Source: Struthidea cinerea (lineage: Eukaryota > Chordata > Aves > Passeriformes > Corcoracidae). Taken from it: a DNA stretch of 64,000 bases. Every line of letters begins with the position of its first letter. The first letter of the stretch is position 1. The stretch lies in assembly GCA_013397865.1 (NCBI GenBank), contig VZTI01004809.1, positions 56,173 to 120,172 of the forward strand, read 5' to 3'. The notes beneath the pieces were generated by a model, which saw nothing but the letters and a program-made list of their open reading frames with translations, was not told the DNA's origin and did not search any database. Of the stretch, positions 34,501-49,500 are shown one piece after another. A program made the translations under genes and the position numbers.

Positions 34501-37500
34501 TCTTAGTCTCTCCCAGCACTGCACATTCATTAGTTTTTTAGTCTTGGCTAGGTCAAATCCTCACAGACACAGGAATATCTTTAGATTGACAGGTCCTAAA
34601 ATACCTACAGCCCCTGCTCCATCCCCATATTCCTGAAATACAGAAGTCCTACTTTGGGATCAGGAAGTATTTTTTAGTTTTGGTTAACATTAAGCCTAAG
34701 ATGAAACAATTTTAGAACCATCATTGTTATACAGCAATAATCAGTTTGTTCAGTTGAACCACTCAGAGTATCTCCATAGAGTTAAAGGACTCCTCTCCCT
34801 GAAGTCACAAGAATATGAAGATAAAGATCACAAGAATGCACAGTCCTTTGTCTAAAAGTTTTGGTAGAAACTGCTTCCAGAAAACAATGGCAAAGATGTG
34901 ACCCTTCATACACATCAATGAGCTGTTAATCTTGGTGCTTAGCTGTGACTGTTTAAAGAAAGCAACAACACAGAAAACCCAAAGCTTCGGTTTCTGACTT
35001 TTGACATAGGAACTCCTGTCTCTAGAAGGCCGCAGTCACATTTGTTCTCAGATATACTTGCAGCACATTGTTCCACGAGGCAGGGACAAACCACTCCTTT
35101 GAGAGCTAACATTGCCCACACTTTGTGTTTTGAAGGCACTCCTCACCTGGTACAAGAGGAATCATGCACGCTGTTGAGCAAGACTCTTCAGTTCAAGCCT
35201 CCTAGGGGTCAGGATCACTGGCTGCTGTTCTGGGAGCACCAACCCCTCCAAGACTATGTCTTAGCTTTCAGCACACGGGTCAGGGTGAAAGAAACCACTA
35301 CAGCAAATGCAGCAGCTGACACAGCAGGGTTCAAGTCATCTATTGCCAGTACACTTTTAGAAGAGAGCTGGAGGCCCATTAACACCATTAGTACTAATCC
35401 CAAAGGTGCTTCCCTATGGATATCATCCTCAGGACTGTATTCATACATACAAGCATTTGGCAGAGCAGCTAGAAACGTGGCCTACCAACCTGGTGATTTA
35501 GTACCATGTGAACTCCATGGGTCCGAATATCTGTAGAAAACTCTCCCAGGAAGTCCAGAATGTCCTCTATAGTAGCAGCATAGGGAAGACCACGCAAACG
35601 TATGCAGTCTCTGATGTTAGTGGGAGGCACAAATTGTTGAGGTAATACTGGAAGAATTGGAGGTGTTGGGAGAGGAATGAGAGGTGCAGAAGAGTACCTG
35701 TTCAGCACCTGTGCAAAAATAAAAAAAAACAGATTACAGAAGCCTCCTTAATCATTCTTCAATTTAGAAGGAGTAAGTGTAACCCCAGTGCCACATGTTT
35801 TCACTCTGGGCATATTTTAAGAAACAAATGAGCTAGATCCAAATATTAGCTGTAAAACATCTGAATTCTAAGCACTGTGTTGTGGTTTAAGCTCAGAATT
35901 TAGCACACTTTTATAGTCATACTATGATAAATAGTCATTCTATTGCTTTAAAAAAACCTTTGGATTTTTTTCTTGAAAAACAGTTTTGTTTTGGGAAACT
36001 TATTTGAACAGATAATGCAACACTCAGTAGAGATCTCAGAACATGAAACCGGTACATCTACAGTATTTCTATTGTGAAATTATCCTAAAACATTCTACCA
36101 TCTACAGAGTCATGATGACACTTCTACCCAAAAATATGTCCTCTGCAAAACTTTAGGAGAGTTTGGGAACTAGAAGCACATTTCACTACCACACGTCCCT
36201 AACCATGCCTGCCATAGTCCATTCAAGAAACATTGGTAGCATTACTGAGTCACAGTACCTGTGACAGTCACACTTTGAGATTTCTTGTTAATAATTGTAA
36301 CTGCAAAAACCCCGTCTGGTGAAAAGTTCCCTGAATATTCAATCACTACTCCTGAACTTTCTCTGAGAAAGATTTATTTGCATTTATGTAGCTATCAGAA
36401 GGTTTTACTAAACAAAGAAATATATGAGAGTACTTGAGAAAAATGCAACAAGAGTGAGCACTGCAGCTCTGCCTTTTCATCATTAGTGTCACCTTTTAAA
36501 CAAGGCACTGAAATCGCTACATATTGGGGAGAACAGAGCTGCATCATTTCTTGGTTACAATTACACGGCTATGATTTGCATCATAGGTGATACCTTTTAG
36601 AATCATGTCTAGAAGTTCCTTACCTCAACTAAAGCTCTGCAAATATTTTTTGCAGACCTAAACAGTCCTCTCAGCTCTACTTCCTTTCCCTGGCTGCTTA
36701 GCTGCAATTAATGGTCCACCAAGCCCTGTTAAGTCAGGCTCTTCAGGCCTAGTTTCAAAGTCCTGCTAGGTAGTCTGTGCTTGCAGGAGATGGCAGAGAT
36801 CTGCCCTTAAAGACAATTTGTAGAATTCTTCAGGTACATTACACTGGAGAGGACAACTACATCAGAAGGCTTTGCTTTTTTGTGCCAATGACTAAAGACA
36901 TCTTTTAGATCAAGACTTGTTGCTAAACACTCCTTCTGAATAGATCATCATTGGACTTAGTCAAATTCAGAATATGTAGTGTAAAGCACTAGACCCACAT
37001 CAACATTTTACAAAGCTACCGGAAGCCAAAACCCCAAAGGTTTGTATATGATTGAGAACATCCCTATACCACAAGATCTTACATTTCAAGGGAGCAAAGT
37101 CTCATGGAAATTCAGACAGTACTCATTCCAGCAAGAGTCAAGAATGAGAAAAGATAAAAAGTTTTCAAGTGATGGCCAAGCATTATTTGCTTCCTCTACT
37201 GCCAGCATAGAAGTTTGGACTACAAGAAGCCAACATTTGAAAGGCTTGCACCTACCTGCTGAACTTCTGCTGCAGTGCTCCGGAAGAGTTCAATGTACCT
37301 TTTCCCCAGCAAATCCTTGTGCTTTTTCAGTGCATTTTGTGCATATTCCTCACAAGCAAACAAGACAAAGGCATCCCCTGTCGGCCTGCTGTCAGGGTAA
37401 GTGACAAACAGGACTCCCTCCTTTCCTCCTGTTACAGGGCAGTGCTGGCCAAAGAAAGTCAGCACTTCTTCTGTTGTTACATTGAAAGGAAGACCTCGCA

Positions 37501-40500
37501 TCCTGACAATCACTTGGTTTTCTTTAGACAAGAACTGCGCAACCTCATTGGAAGTACCTTTAACAAGAAAAAGTACAGAAGCACTTCAGTCTAGGCAACC
37601 ACAAAATCATCAGCATAGCTACATCCTCTCCACAGGCAGTTTTTGAGCAGGTAGAACAATATTTGCCTCTAAAGTCAGGAAAGATGACCCTCTGATAAAC
37701 TAGATATATTGTATAGGACACATCCCATTAAAGTATAATATTTTTACTCCATCATTTGGAAGAGATTACTCTTTATTCAACTGAAAAATAGGAAGTACTT
37801 GCAACGTTCAAAGCCCAAGGGTAGCACAGACTGTCAATCTCTTGTGTGAGCAGTACCTGTGCTACTGCACCCCTTGTCTTTCTAACTTTGGAATACCTTT
37901 GGCATGCTCTGGAGCCATAATATCTGGCAACCAAGTACCCAGATAATTGTGTTGGGAAAGAAAGTTGAAAGGGCGTGTTGAAGACAGCTCAGGGATTTCA
38001 CCCTACCCTGACAAAACTGTCAAAGTCTGCCAATTCTACTTTCAGTACCTTTAGAAGACCAGTGGTACTCATAACACTACCTTATTCAGAGGCAGCTGCT
38101 AACCAAATTCGTATCTTAATACAGTCCTTTCACTTACAGCTCTCTTATTCTGCAAGGTTTGGTGGTACCAGGCACATACCATTCTTCATGACTGTCACTG
38201 TGCAATGTCTTTACTTCGAATGGTATAACTAGTACCAAGCCTACCAGTGAGCTATGTAGTTGACAGCTTAACAGCCTCTCCCACTCTGAAGCCCCAACCT
38301 CAGATAGCCAGTTAGTCACTTACAAACCCCAGCCCAAATCTCTGCCAGGAAGCAGCAAGGACCTTGAAGTAGTATTGCAGATAAAACAGCTTGTTGGTTC
38401 TTAATTCAAATTTTGTATGCTTGCAGACACAAAGGGGAGTAAAAGAGACCAAGAGAGTTTGAAGAGCAAATTTTGCAGCCTTTCAATTATCAGCAAATGT
38501 TTCAAGATTCCCCTTAAATAAGCATTTCCCCTAAAGCCTCCCCATTAAGTCTGAGGCAAAGATTTGATTTGAAGAAAGTCAGTTTCATAAATCCTTTGTA
38601 TTTACACTGTGATATGTTTCTTTTTATGGGCAAGCTTCCACAGCAACAGCAGTGACATTATTTTGAAAACTGCTCTGGTTTCATTTTTTCAGCAATCAAT
38701 AACATTTAAATCCCCACTATTATGAAGATCACCTAACAAATTACATTCATATACAAGATCACTTTGTCCAATCAAATCCTGATTGACAGGCCACTTGAAA
38801 AAAGCAAGAATGTGGAAGAGAGAGGTGGACAGATAAATCATGGAACATCCTGGACTGCTGCTAGCAGAATACATAGTAATCAGTACACCAGCCAACTACT
38901 TGTTCAAAGACAGAAAAAAAAGGGCCACATTCAACAGAAGCAGCTTGCAGCCAAAAGTTAGAGATGCTGATGGAACAAACCATCCCTTTTCATCCCCTAA
39001 AAATTACCTCCTGCAATTTTAAGGAAGTCTTCACCTGTTGCTTTGTATACCTAAAGGAAAAAAAAGGAACACATGATTGGCATGTAATTTGTATTCCTTT
39101 TGAGAAGAGGATTTCAAAGCCCATCATGTCACGCACCTCTATGTATCGATTCCCCATGTGATGCTTGTGCCTTTGTAGCGCTAGATCTCTATGCTCTTCG
39201 CTTACGAACCTCACAAGAGCCTCCCCATTCCTCCTACCTTGGGCATTGAGACAGAGTGCAGCACCTCCTCTGCAAGATTTAAATCAAGAGATGAAACTCC
39301 ATGACCTATGCAGCTGAAGAGCTACAAATGCACAAGTAAATTCTTAGGTACTAACTTGGCAATATTTAGACCTTTGAAGAATCTCGCTATGTCCTGGTCA
39401 GATGACTGCCATGGCAATCCTCTTGCTCGGATAACAGCATTGTCATCCACAAGTTCCATCTTGCTGCTGCAGGCAAAGAAAGAGGAATGCAGAGACATCT
39501 GCCTCTAGTATCTGCTACACACTACCCTGTCTGCTTGTCATTTGTACTCCAGGAACAGGCTTCTGTCCCTGCTCCATGTCTACTGGATGGCACTGCCAAG
39601 GCAGTGAGGCCCAAGTGCCACCACCATCCAAAGACACACAGGAATTGAAAGCCGCTGTACAATTCTCTCCAAGGGAAAGTCTGCTTTATTAAGCTGCCCC
39701 TTTCCAAGTTCCCCTTTCCTTCCTTACCACATTTGCTCTTTGAGCTGTCATCTCTTTAATCATATTCCAAATTTACTTCCCTTTCCTGACATCATTTGGG
39801 CATCTCCATTATCTGAAGAGGGTTACTGGGATAAAAATCAAGTACTTGCTGTTCTAATATAGCTAGGTAGAAATTGAAGCAGAACAGATGTAACAGATTA
39901 GTGCTTATTTCTACTGTGATAGTGTGTAAGAACCTGTCACAAGCCAAGACCAAATCTGTTCAGGGATGTACTCTGCAAATACAAGACTCTGGCCCAAAGA
40001 GTCAAGGAGCCTTAACATTGCTGGTTCAGACCATCACTGTGCTATTAATATAGCTAAAGGCTACACTGGCTGCTTAGCATGGGAATAGCTTAGCCACAGA
40101 AAGCCAGGTTTAACTGGTCATTACTACAGTCTCTTTTGTTCTCTTACTTCTTGAAAATGTCAAGTACAACAAAACACTCACAGCTACCCAAGCCTGCCTT
40201 TCTGGCTATTGCAAGAACAGCTTTTTTTTACATGGAAGAGTTTATGTGATTGATTAAGGAGATGAAGTGTTGTTCAGGAGTAGAGGACTCCCTCATACAA
40301 AAGGGCTATGGTATGCCTGGAGGGTCATGTTTCTCACTCACATTAATTTCTCAGGTGGCCTTTCTGTAGCTGTCTGTCTCAAATTGTTCCCCCATGCCTC
40401 CTAGTTCTGTACTTCTCATTATCTCAAACAAAATGTGAATCTTCCACCTCATCCCAGAATTTTGTTAGTGAAAAGGAAAAAGCTTAGAACAATGCTGAAC

Positions 40501-43500
40501 ATAGCCCCTGAGCTAATCTCTCTGGATACTTTCTGCCAATGTTGCGTTTTTTCTTTCTTCTTTTGCTTCAAAAGTGTAAGCATCATCTACCATTATGACA
40601 GATCCCTAATCTGAAAGGGGGAAATAAGTGTTTGTGCAAGATGGGAATATAAATAAGGTCAGTTTAACACCATTATCTTGTGATATTGAAGAGGGATAAT
40701 TGAGAAAACCACTGAGAAAAATCTGAGAAAATTTGTACATAGAAAAAGCACAGTTAAATCTAAAAAACCCTAACAACTAAGCAGGCATCAAAAGCAGATA
40801 AAGCTTTATGTTTTAAAATGTATTTGGGAATAAGAATCACCATAGTTTAAACAACTGAGCAGTAGCACTGTATTTCTGGCACAGTATCTTTATGAAAGTG
40901 TTTCTTCCCTATTAAAAAAAAATAAGTATATGCAGTACCTGTGTAGTAAATTGCAGGAAGAGTGCAAGAGTTAGTAACTAATAGGGTTATTTCTGAAACA
41001 CTGCTTACATTCTTTGTTAGTAGCACAACACACTTAGCACCCATTATAAGCACTTATTAGCAGAACACAGAACTATCAGCACCTAACAGGCAACACTGAA
41101 GCCTAAAGAGAAAACATGCTTGCATCTGATCATAGATTGTTTGCTCCCTTTCCCACTTGAAGGATCTAATCTATTCCCATAGCAGTGGGAAGGTAAATAA
41201 AAACAATGGGAACAGCTATTTTCAGATTAGGAATAGAGAGAAGTACATCTTATCTAAACAGTAACTTTAAACAAAAAGTAGTGGGGGTTGAAACACATGC
41301 AACAAGAAGGAGGAAGTACTTACCAAGGCCCACTTTCAAATTTGTAGTTCACTCTTTCTGGATCTGAAAATCGGTGATCTATGAAATACAGCACAAGTTA
41401 TTTCCTATTTTGTCAACATACAGGACAGGCAACCAAATCAAAGAAGGAACAGAGAAAACGCATTCATCATAATCACTTACTGTGTGGTTCAGATAATAAT
41501 GTTAAAATAATATTCCCCATATCTTCAACTTGAGAGGCTCCATAGGGAAATGCTGGACTGTTCTTGTCAAGATTTAAATCTTTATGCTGGAGTTAAGTCA
41601 ATCATCACCAGATTTCTAATTGGTCTCCTGCTAGAGCAACACACTTTCATGTTATCCTTGATGGTATGTTGCTTCTCAGGGGAAGATTTAATCCATTTTC
41701 CTGCTGGGATACATTAGCTGCTCTGCCTTTGCCACTAGCTACTGCCACCTGTGGGAGTGTAAGGTCACTCCAGAAAGTGTCTGTGAGTATGAGACCCCAT
41801 AATAAGGACATATATTTAATATGTCCATGAATTATGTATGTTTGACAGATACACTTCTGCATGCGGAAGAGACTGAAGCCCTGTCCTCTTTAATTAACAT
41901 CCTCTTTAATCTTTAGGGAAAGATTTGGGGATGGAGAAGAAGAAATCAGTCAACAAAAAGCACCAAGAAGAGGGATATACCACATGCTTTTTGACCAAGT
42001 AAATGCCAAAGTAGAATAAGTATCTTACCACTTCAACAAAATTCATAAATGACACCTCATCTAAACATTGCCTATTAGAAGTTATAACCCAAGTTTTGTG
42101 CTGTTGCACAGAAGCATTTTGAGAACATGGTCAGAGTCCACCACTTGTGTTTTGTCAAGAGGCTAAACAGAGCCCCACAACCCACAGCTTCAGTCTGAAG
42201 GATTTTGGAAAGGACTGCAATAGCGAGCAGGAAGCGGCCTGTCCTAGAAAGACAGGCCATAGAAAGATCAAAAAACCCCCCGCTACATTCATAAAGGGAG
42301 GCTGATTTAAGTTGCATACACCATCTTTTTTCAGACAACTTTAAACAGAGTTGACTGTGGTATTTCCTGCTTTCCATCATATTTGCCCCTCTCCAACACC
42401 AGGCTACAGGACTGCAAGATTACTTGCAACTCTACTCATTATTTATGAAGCAAGTTTTTAAAAAGGTCTTTTTCACTCACTTTCTTTGAGGACTGAAGGG
42501 TAAAAACAAAAAAAAGTTCAAGAACAGAACAAGAAAAAAAGAAATCTGGGAATAAGCATTGCATTTGCCTTATCAGTTTGCATCAAGACTTCAGAGCAAA
42601 AATGAGAGATTCTTAAACAAGACCCATCCATACAGGAAGGTACAGTAATGCAACACATTGAAAACAGTCAAGTGCACCAATTATTTGCCCACATTCCCCC
42701 CAGACCACATTAAACACATTTCAAATGCTCCAGAGTCTGCATGATATGATTCTCAAAAGTCTCTTCATAGCCCAAGATAGCTTTCCTCTTTTAAGAGGAA
42801 ACCTGGTTTCTCCACCTAGAGCTGAACAACATTTGAGTTGACAGATGCCTAAATGAAGTGCAGGGAATAGAACAGTTTCTGTTAGAAACAAACACCTCAC
42901 AGCAGCTTTGTTGTATCATCTCATCAACAGGTGAGCCAGCACAAATTTCTTTGTGAGCTAAAGTCTTCGCTATTATTTGTAGGATGACCGCAAGTCAGCT
43001 CTACAAAACAAAATTTTAAGAAATTGTTTAACAGTTGTCTTGTTGAAAGATGAAAAATAACTCCAACTGAATTAATGTATTCCTCTTCCACAGCAAGGAA
43101 AGGAAAGCTGCTGTGCCAACACAATACACTTGAGGCTAATTTGATTTTGAGGCTTTGTTGGTTTTAAGTGTGCATTGAAGTATAGAATGTGAGAGGATGA
43201 TGCTTAGCCTTAGAAGAACATTCGAAGCTTAAGTGAATTATCATAGTTTAAAAACCAGAATACTCCAACCAGTGATTCCTCCCCTCCAACTGCTTGATTA
43301 TAAATAGTTTGCTAGTCATTGCCTTTACCCTCCCCCTCCTGGTACCTTCTTCAGGATAAAGTACTGAGAACATTAAATAGTTTTCTTAAAAACCAAGCCA
43401 AAAATCCTGAGCAACCCCAAAGCGTGGTTTAAGAGATTACGACTATTTACGACAACAAAAAATTTCTTCATCGCAGTCTCTCCTCTTAAGCTTTCAACTC

Positions 43501-46500
43501 AAGCTCACCTCCTCCTCTGACCCTGGGAAAGGGGGGTTGGAATGAAAAATAACCCACAGACAGACTCCCTCATAGAGAGGGTGCCTAAGGAGCACCACAC
43601 AGATGTTTCTGGGCACCTTGTGTATCAGAGTAGAGTCATGCTTCTCCTCCCTTTCCCAACACCATTCCCCCTGCAGCATCTAACTGCTCTGCACCGGGCT
43701 TGTGCAGAGCCTCTGCTGTTCATATAGGGAACCAGAAGCTGCTTATGGTGCTGGTGTTGGAACCCAGGTCTTGTCTGACCAATTTTTATGAAGATTTTGG
43801 AAATGTGTTTCCTCTGTCAAAAGTCAAGAGAAATTGGGCAGGAGTTTCAATAGCTGTTCCAGCACGGGACATGCATACACATGTGCTTGGCTGTTAGACT
43901 GTACTGTCAGAACTGAAAAGACATTTCAATATTTCCTTTGTGCTGAGCCAAAGATCCCTACAAGTGATCAGCATTCAGAGAGGGGAATGCAGCAGTGTGA
44001 AAGGGCTGGGAACTTGAAGAGAGGCCATCACACAAGGAAAACAAATAACTACCCCACCCCACAATATTTTCTTTGGTGGAAATGTTTTCTGAAGACACTG
44101 ATCCATGGCAGAAGTAGTTCCTAAAAATGCTCTAGTGCCACGAGAAGCTGGTACCAGTTGTCAGACATAGGGAGTCAGTTGTGCCAAACACTAGAGTAAT
44201 ACAAACACAATGGAGGGGAAGAAGAAAGTAATCAATATTTTTGCGGGCATAACCTCACACCTTCACCTGCGATTAGTTAGAAGCACAGCTTTTAGGCAAG
44301 ATTGCAGAAGAAAACTCATCGTTTTCTGCATGTGTAAAGAGCATGTTAATACTATTAAGTGAAAATCTGTATTCTAATGAACAAGATTGACTATATAGAG
44401 GTAGACTCCTATGGACAGAGGCACTAGAAATTATGGTACCCAGGAAAAAAATATTAATTAAATAGTCTATAACACCCACCACCTGTTCTGTAAAGGGCTA
44501 GGAGACCACACATGTGTCTCTGTACATTTATGTTTAAAGGATGCCTCTCCTGGTAACTGGAGAAAGACAATTGCAGTGGATAATCCCATTTCACTTTAAA
44601 GAAGTGTTAGAAGCCAGACCTGGCTGTCCAAAGCTACTATATGCAGTAGCATCTACTGTATGTTCTTAATGAGGCAACAAGCAAAAGACAGTCCCAAATA
44701 AGGCAGGATGGGAAACAAGGAACCACCTAACCTTGGTGTGCAGATATGGTACCACTTCCTGCAACACTCAGCAAGTTAGAGAGAGCAGGAAGGAAGACAT
44801 ATTCTATATTAGGGTGGCCTCTCTAATGTGGAAGAAATTTCTAAATAATTTCCTCAGATTCATGACCACAGCTTCACTCACTGCCAGTGCCCTCCAAGAC
44901 TTATTCCTTCCCACTGTCTCTTCCATTTCTTTTAACTCCTTTCTTACTGAACAACTAACTTAACCTGAGATGACATGAAACGGCATTGCAATTTTGCTCT
45001 GCACTGATCCTTTCCCCTTTGCTGTTTCTTATTTAAGTCCCTTCAGACAGAAGATTACATCTTTCTACATAATGCTTTGCATACAGATAATATATGATTA
45101 CCCACAGCTCCTGAGTACTATCACAGGAGATACAAAAGCAATATCCAAGATTCTCAACTAATACCCAAACATGGGCTTTTTATTGCCAGAGTTAAGCACT
45201 ATTGGTTGTAATTGTGCTCCACATTATTGTTTCCAAGACACCCAGGTAAAAAAAATCAAAACCAAACCAAACAATTAAACCCCAACAAACCAAGTTTCAA
45301 TACTACAATATCCAGCACATCAAACAAGCTGTTCTGGAGTACCCCTGAGCTTCTGCCAACAACATTGGCAGATACTCCTAGTAAGAAGTTATTCTCACAA
45401 ATCCAGTTCAGAAGTGAGTGGAGCAAACCAAGTACTGGAGGAAGCAAGAGCTATTTGCCATTTAATGGCTTCTGCACACCCAATCTCGAGGCAAAGGATG
45501 AGTCTTCTGCAAATCTAATACGAATAGTCATGCAAGCTTTATTCACTCCACCCTGAAGGCACTCACAAGGTGAAAACTGGCTCAGCAAGCTTTGCAAATC
45601 AAGAAGTGCAGCAAGTATGGGAGGTACAGAGGGTGCAAGAACAACCCTGCTCCTTTTGTGTTCTTACACATTAAAAAAAAAANNNNNNNNNNNNNNNNNN
45701 NNNNNNNNNNNNNNNNNNNNNNNNNNNNAAAAAATCAACAGACCCAAGTAATTTTCTCTGCTGGAACATGATCGCTTCTCTCAAGTTTTGTTACTCAAAA
45801 TTTGTTACTCAAAATTGTCCTGCTGTCATCATACTTACGCAGTTCTAACAAAGTCTGCCAGAAAACTGTCTCATACACAAGAACTGTTGTGACACCACAA
45901 CTTAGGCAGCAGTAGCACTCAGAGATAATTACAACTAGTCTCAGTTCTGCCTTGCCCCCTTGAATTTCATAGCATTTTAAACGTTGCTTTACCTTGATCT
46001 AAAAGAAATCAGTGGCTGTTTGTACATGAAATGTATAACTTCTTGGGGGGGTTGGGACTAAAGATTTGTAAAGCTTTCACCTGAGTTCTTGGGTTTGGCA
46101 CGGTTTCATTGCTGTACACAAATTTCAAGGAGCCTCCTGAGAGTAAGTCCACAAGTACTTTCTAAAGGAAGAATAACCCAGCCAGTTACTCAGTCTATTA
46201 TCTCTATGCTCTTTTTCAAGATTGTGCTTGCCTTGTCTGCAGGAAATACATAGCCAAGCACCAATAATCCAGTGTGCAGTATACTGAAATATATGTCTGG
46301 AATTGACTGTGCAGTAGGAAGTTATCTCCCCTGACAGCTGGGAACAGTAATGTATATTCCCCATTTGCCTGTAATTTGTTGTTTAATCAAAAGTGACCCA
46401 TCAAAACAAAAGCTTTTGAAGACTTCAATAATTTAAATGACTGTAGATTAATACCCAGCTTTCTCCTAACTATTTCATAGCATAAAAGTTTCCTCTTACT

Positions 46501-49500
46501 CATCTCAACCAGCTTACACACAGATAAATGGATATGTAAGTACATGAAGGGATGTGCCCAAAAATCATTCTACTCCTGCTTCTACCAGTCTGTAAATGCA
46601 GGTCTCTTGAATGAGTAATCAGCACCTCAGCTCCATACTAAAACCTTCTATCCTCACCAAATGCTAATGTATCTGGCACAGTATAGTTTCTGTGGCAGAA
46701 ATCATGGAAGATTCCCCTAATACACCCTCTTTAGCTATAAGGCCAAGAAGCTCCACGTTCTACAAGAATAAAAAGAGCTGCACTTTCTACAAGAATAAAA
46801 AGAGTCTATGAGCTAATCTGCAGCTTCATTTCAACCTACTGCACTTTTCTCTGATTTGTTTTTGTGTCCCTCACCCCAGCATACCTACACATGAAGGAAG
46901 AAAAACTAAACAACTCTGCACACAACTTCTGGAAACAGTCTTTAAACTCAGCACCTGCTTAAGCAATCTTTTTACCCCAAACATCACATGGTCTCCAAGT
47001 GCAATTAACCTGTACAGCTTCTGACACTGAGGAGATTAAGTTGATACATTTCAGCAAGGTGAGGAGAGAGAAAATTATCGTATTTGTCAATAAAAACAAA
47101 ACAAAAATTGTTTTACCCTTTTTGGTCTCTGCATCCTCGGCTCCCACACTCTCACACAATAATCACACACAGTTGATTTCAGCCAGGTTGCATAAACATG
47201 GCAAGTTTACAAATAAGAGCCTCAGCAGTTACAAAACAAGATAAGCCACAAAAACTAATTTAAGACAAGAATGAAGTTAGGTTTATATACCTTAAGAAGC
47301 ATATCTTATCCAGAACTCAGACTCAAGCTGAGGGCATTTGGATAGACTGACTAGGAACTTGGAGAAAATATTATTGGCAACTGCCAAAACTACTCAGGTA
47401 GTATGACTCTTTAGGGACTTCCTAACAGTCAGGTAACACAGGGTGGTCTGCCCCCCTCTCCCAGAAGGCAGGGAATACACAGTCCATCACCATGCCTTAG
47501 CTGACCAGTGACACTCCAGGTAGCTACAGCCATACAACTCCTTCCACAGTGGAAGGACATACCCCAGATAGTCACGTAAGGAGAAACCGAGGGCAACTCT
47601 GAAATAGCTGGAGTAGTTCATTGTCTTTAATTTCTCCAGATCATGTCAAAGCATTCCCTAAACAAGGTATTAAGTTTTTGACCATAACTTTGAGAAGTCT
47701 CCATCATCCAGTTTCTATGCACCACAGCATTTATTTCATTTTTCTACACAAAGATTCAGACTCCTACTCTAAGTCTACTGCTTTCCTTCAGAGTGGGGGG
47801 AAAAGTAATTTTTGCCCCTTCACTAGCAGCGATTAATCTTAATTTACAGATAGCAAAGCAGAGCAGAATGGTTAAACACAAAAATCCACCCCACATGTGT
47901 ATTTTATGCCCCCAACAGGTACAAAGCCCAGGCAATACTAGTCCTTCAGTGAAAGGCCAAAATAATTCTGAGGCCACAGACATCAGCTCTTAATGGCAAC
48001 TACTCTATGGACACAATAAGCAAGTCAGAGGAAAAGTTAATAAAGACAATAGCAGCAACATCAACCACCAATAACAAACCTCTCAAATTCCTTTATTCCT
48101 CCTTGATACCTGACTTTTGTGACCACTGCTTCAATAGCTCAGTAGTTCTGTGTCCAAGAACATGTTTGGGATGAGGCCTGAAGCTTGCAGCAAGAGGGGG
48201 AGACTGCCAGGGAAGCAAGGAAGAAGGCACGGGCGAATCACAGCTTCAGCTCTCAAGCTCAGACTAGGAAAGAGCCAGACAGGATGGGGTTACAGACCAC
48301 TTCAAACTATTCAGAAAGTAATTTTAGACAACCCTATCACTGAAAATGGAAACATACTACTGGCTGCATCTTGGTGCCAGCCAAGCCTCACCCTGTGAGG
48401 TGCAGCATGTGCACCTTCTAGGAGGCTGAATACCACATGTGCCAACAGCATCCCTGCTTTAGGTTCATTCCTGTGTTACAGATTCACTACAAGGTCACAT
48501 CAAGAATAACCATTTCCTCTCCTGAAAATTAAGGTGGTCTCCCAACATTTGCTCCTGCCTAAAAATAAAATAAAAATCTAATTGATACAATGAAACTCAA
48601 ACCTCAAACTTCAATATTACAATTCACAAAAACAATTTGAAAAAATATGCTGGTTACACTAAACTGTGAAGTTTAAAGAGAGACAACTATAAAGATGGTA
48701 AAGAAAACGTACAGAAGTCAAGAAGAAATACAGGATTTTCTCCGTGGCAGCATTCATCCTCATACATTTTTATCTTTATGAGAAAACTCAGTGCAGCTCC
48801 AAGTCACTTATTAAAGTTATACCACCCCTAAACATGTGTTGCAAGCATTACTCATGTGCCTCAGTCCTAAAATTCAGCCAAGACTATAACAGCAGCAGAG
48901 ATACAGTCACTGTTAAAAGGATACATTCTGTCATGGCTGCAACATCGAGTTTGCTAATTTCAGGTGAGCCAGGGCAACATTTCTTGAACTCCTTCCGCAA
49001 GTCAAAAAACGAGTAGAAGCATTCAGGCAGTAAAATATTCTGTAAAAGGAACATAGCAACCACTGTCAGCGTGAGTTTAATCTACTTTGTGTCTAGATAC
49101 CAAACTTTCTAACAATTTCTGTAGAATAGATAGGAAACACAGCTTTTGCTGAGAGAAACTCACATAGCTCTTCTTAGACAGGTAAGTACATTCATAAACT
49201 TTTTTGCCTAAACAGCTTTCTCTTTGTATTGTTTAATAAGAGAAGTGTGTTTTTGTGCTGCCAGAGAAACATTTGCCATTATTAGTAGAGCTTCAAATCC
49301 AATACATATATAGCAGAGCAAATGCCTCCTATTGCAACATTTGTCATCAACTCTTGATTGCAATTTTAACTGTATAAAGCTAGAGGGTAGTCCGTTCAGT
49401 CTGTAGAACCAAGCAAATTTTGCAAGAGTAGCAGATATTTTAGTTTATAGAAAAGGCTATTTTCAGAGAATAGTCACACTTCAAATATTTATTCCCAACA

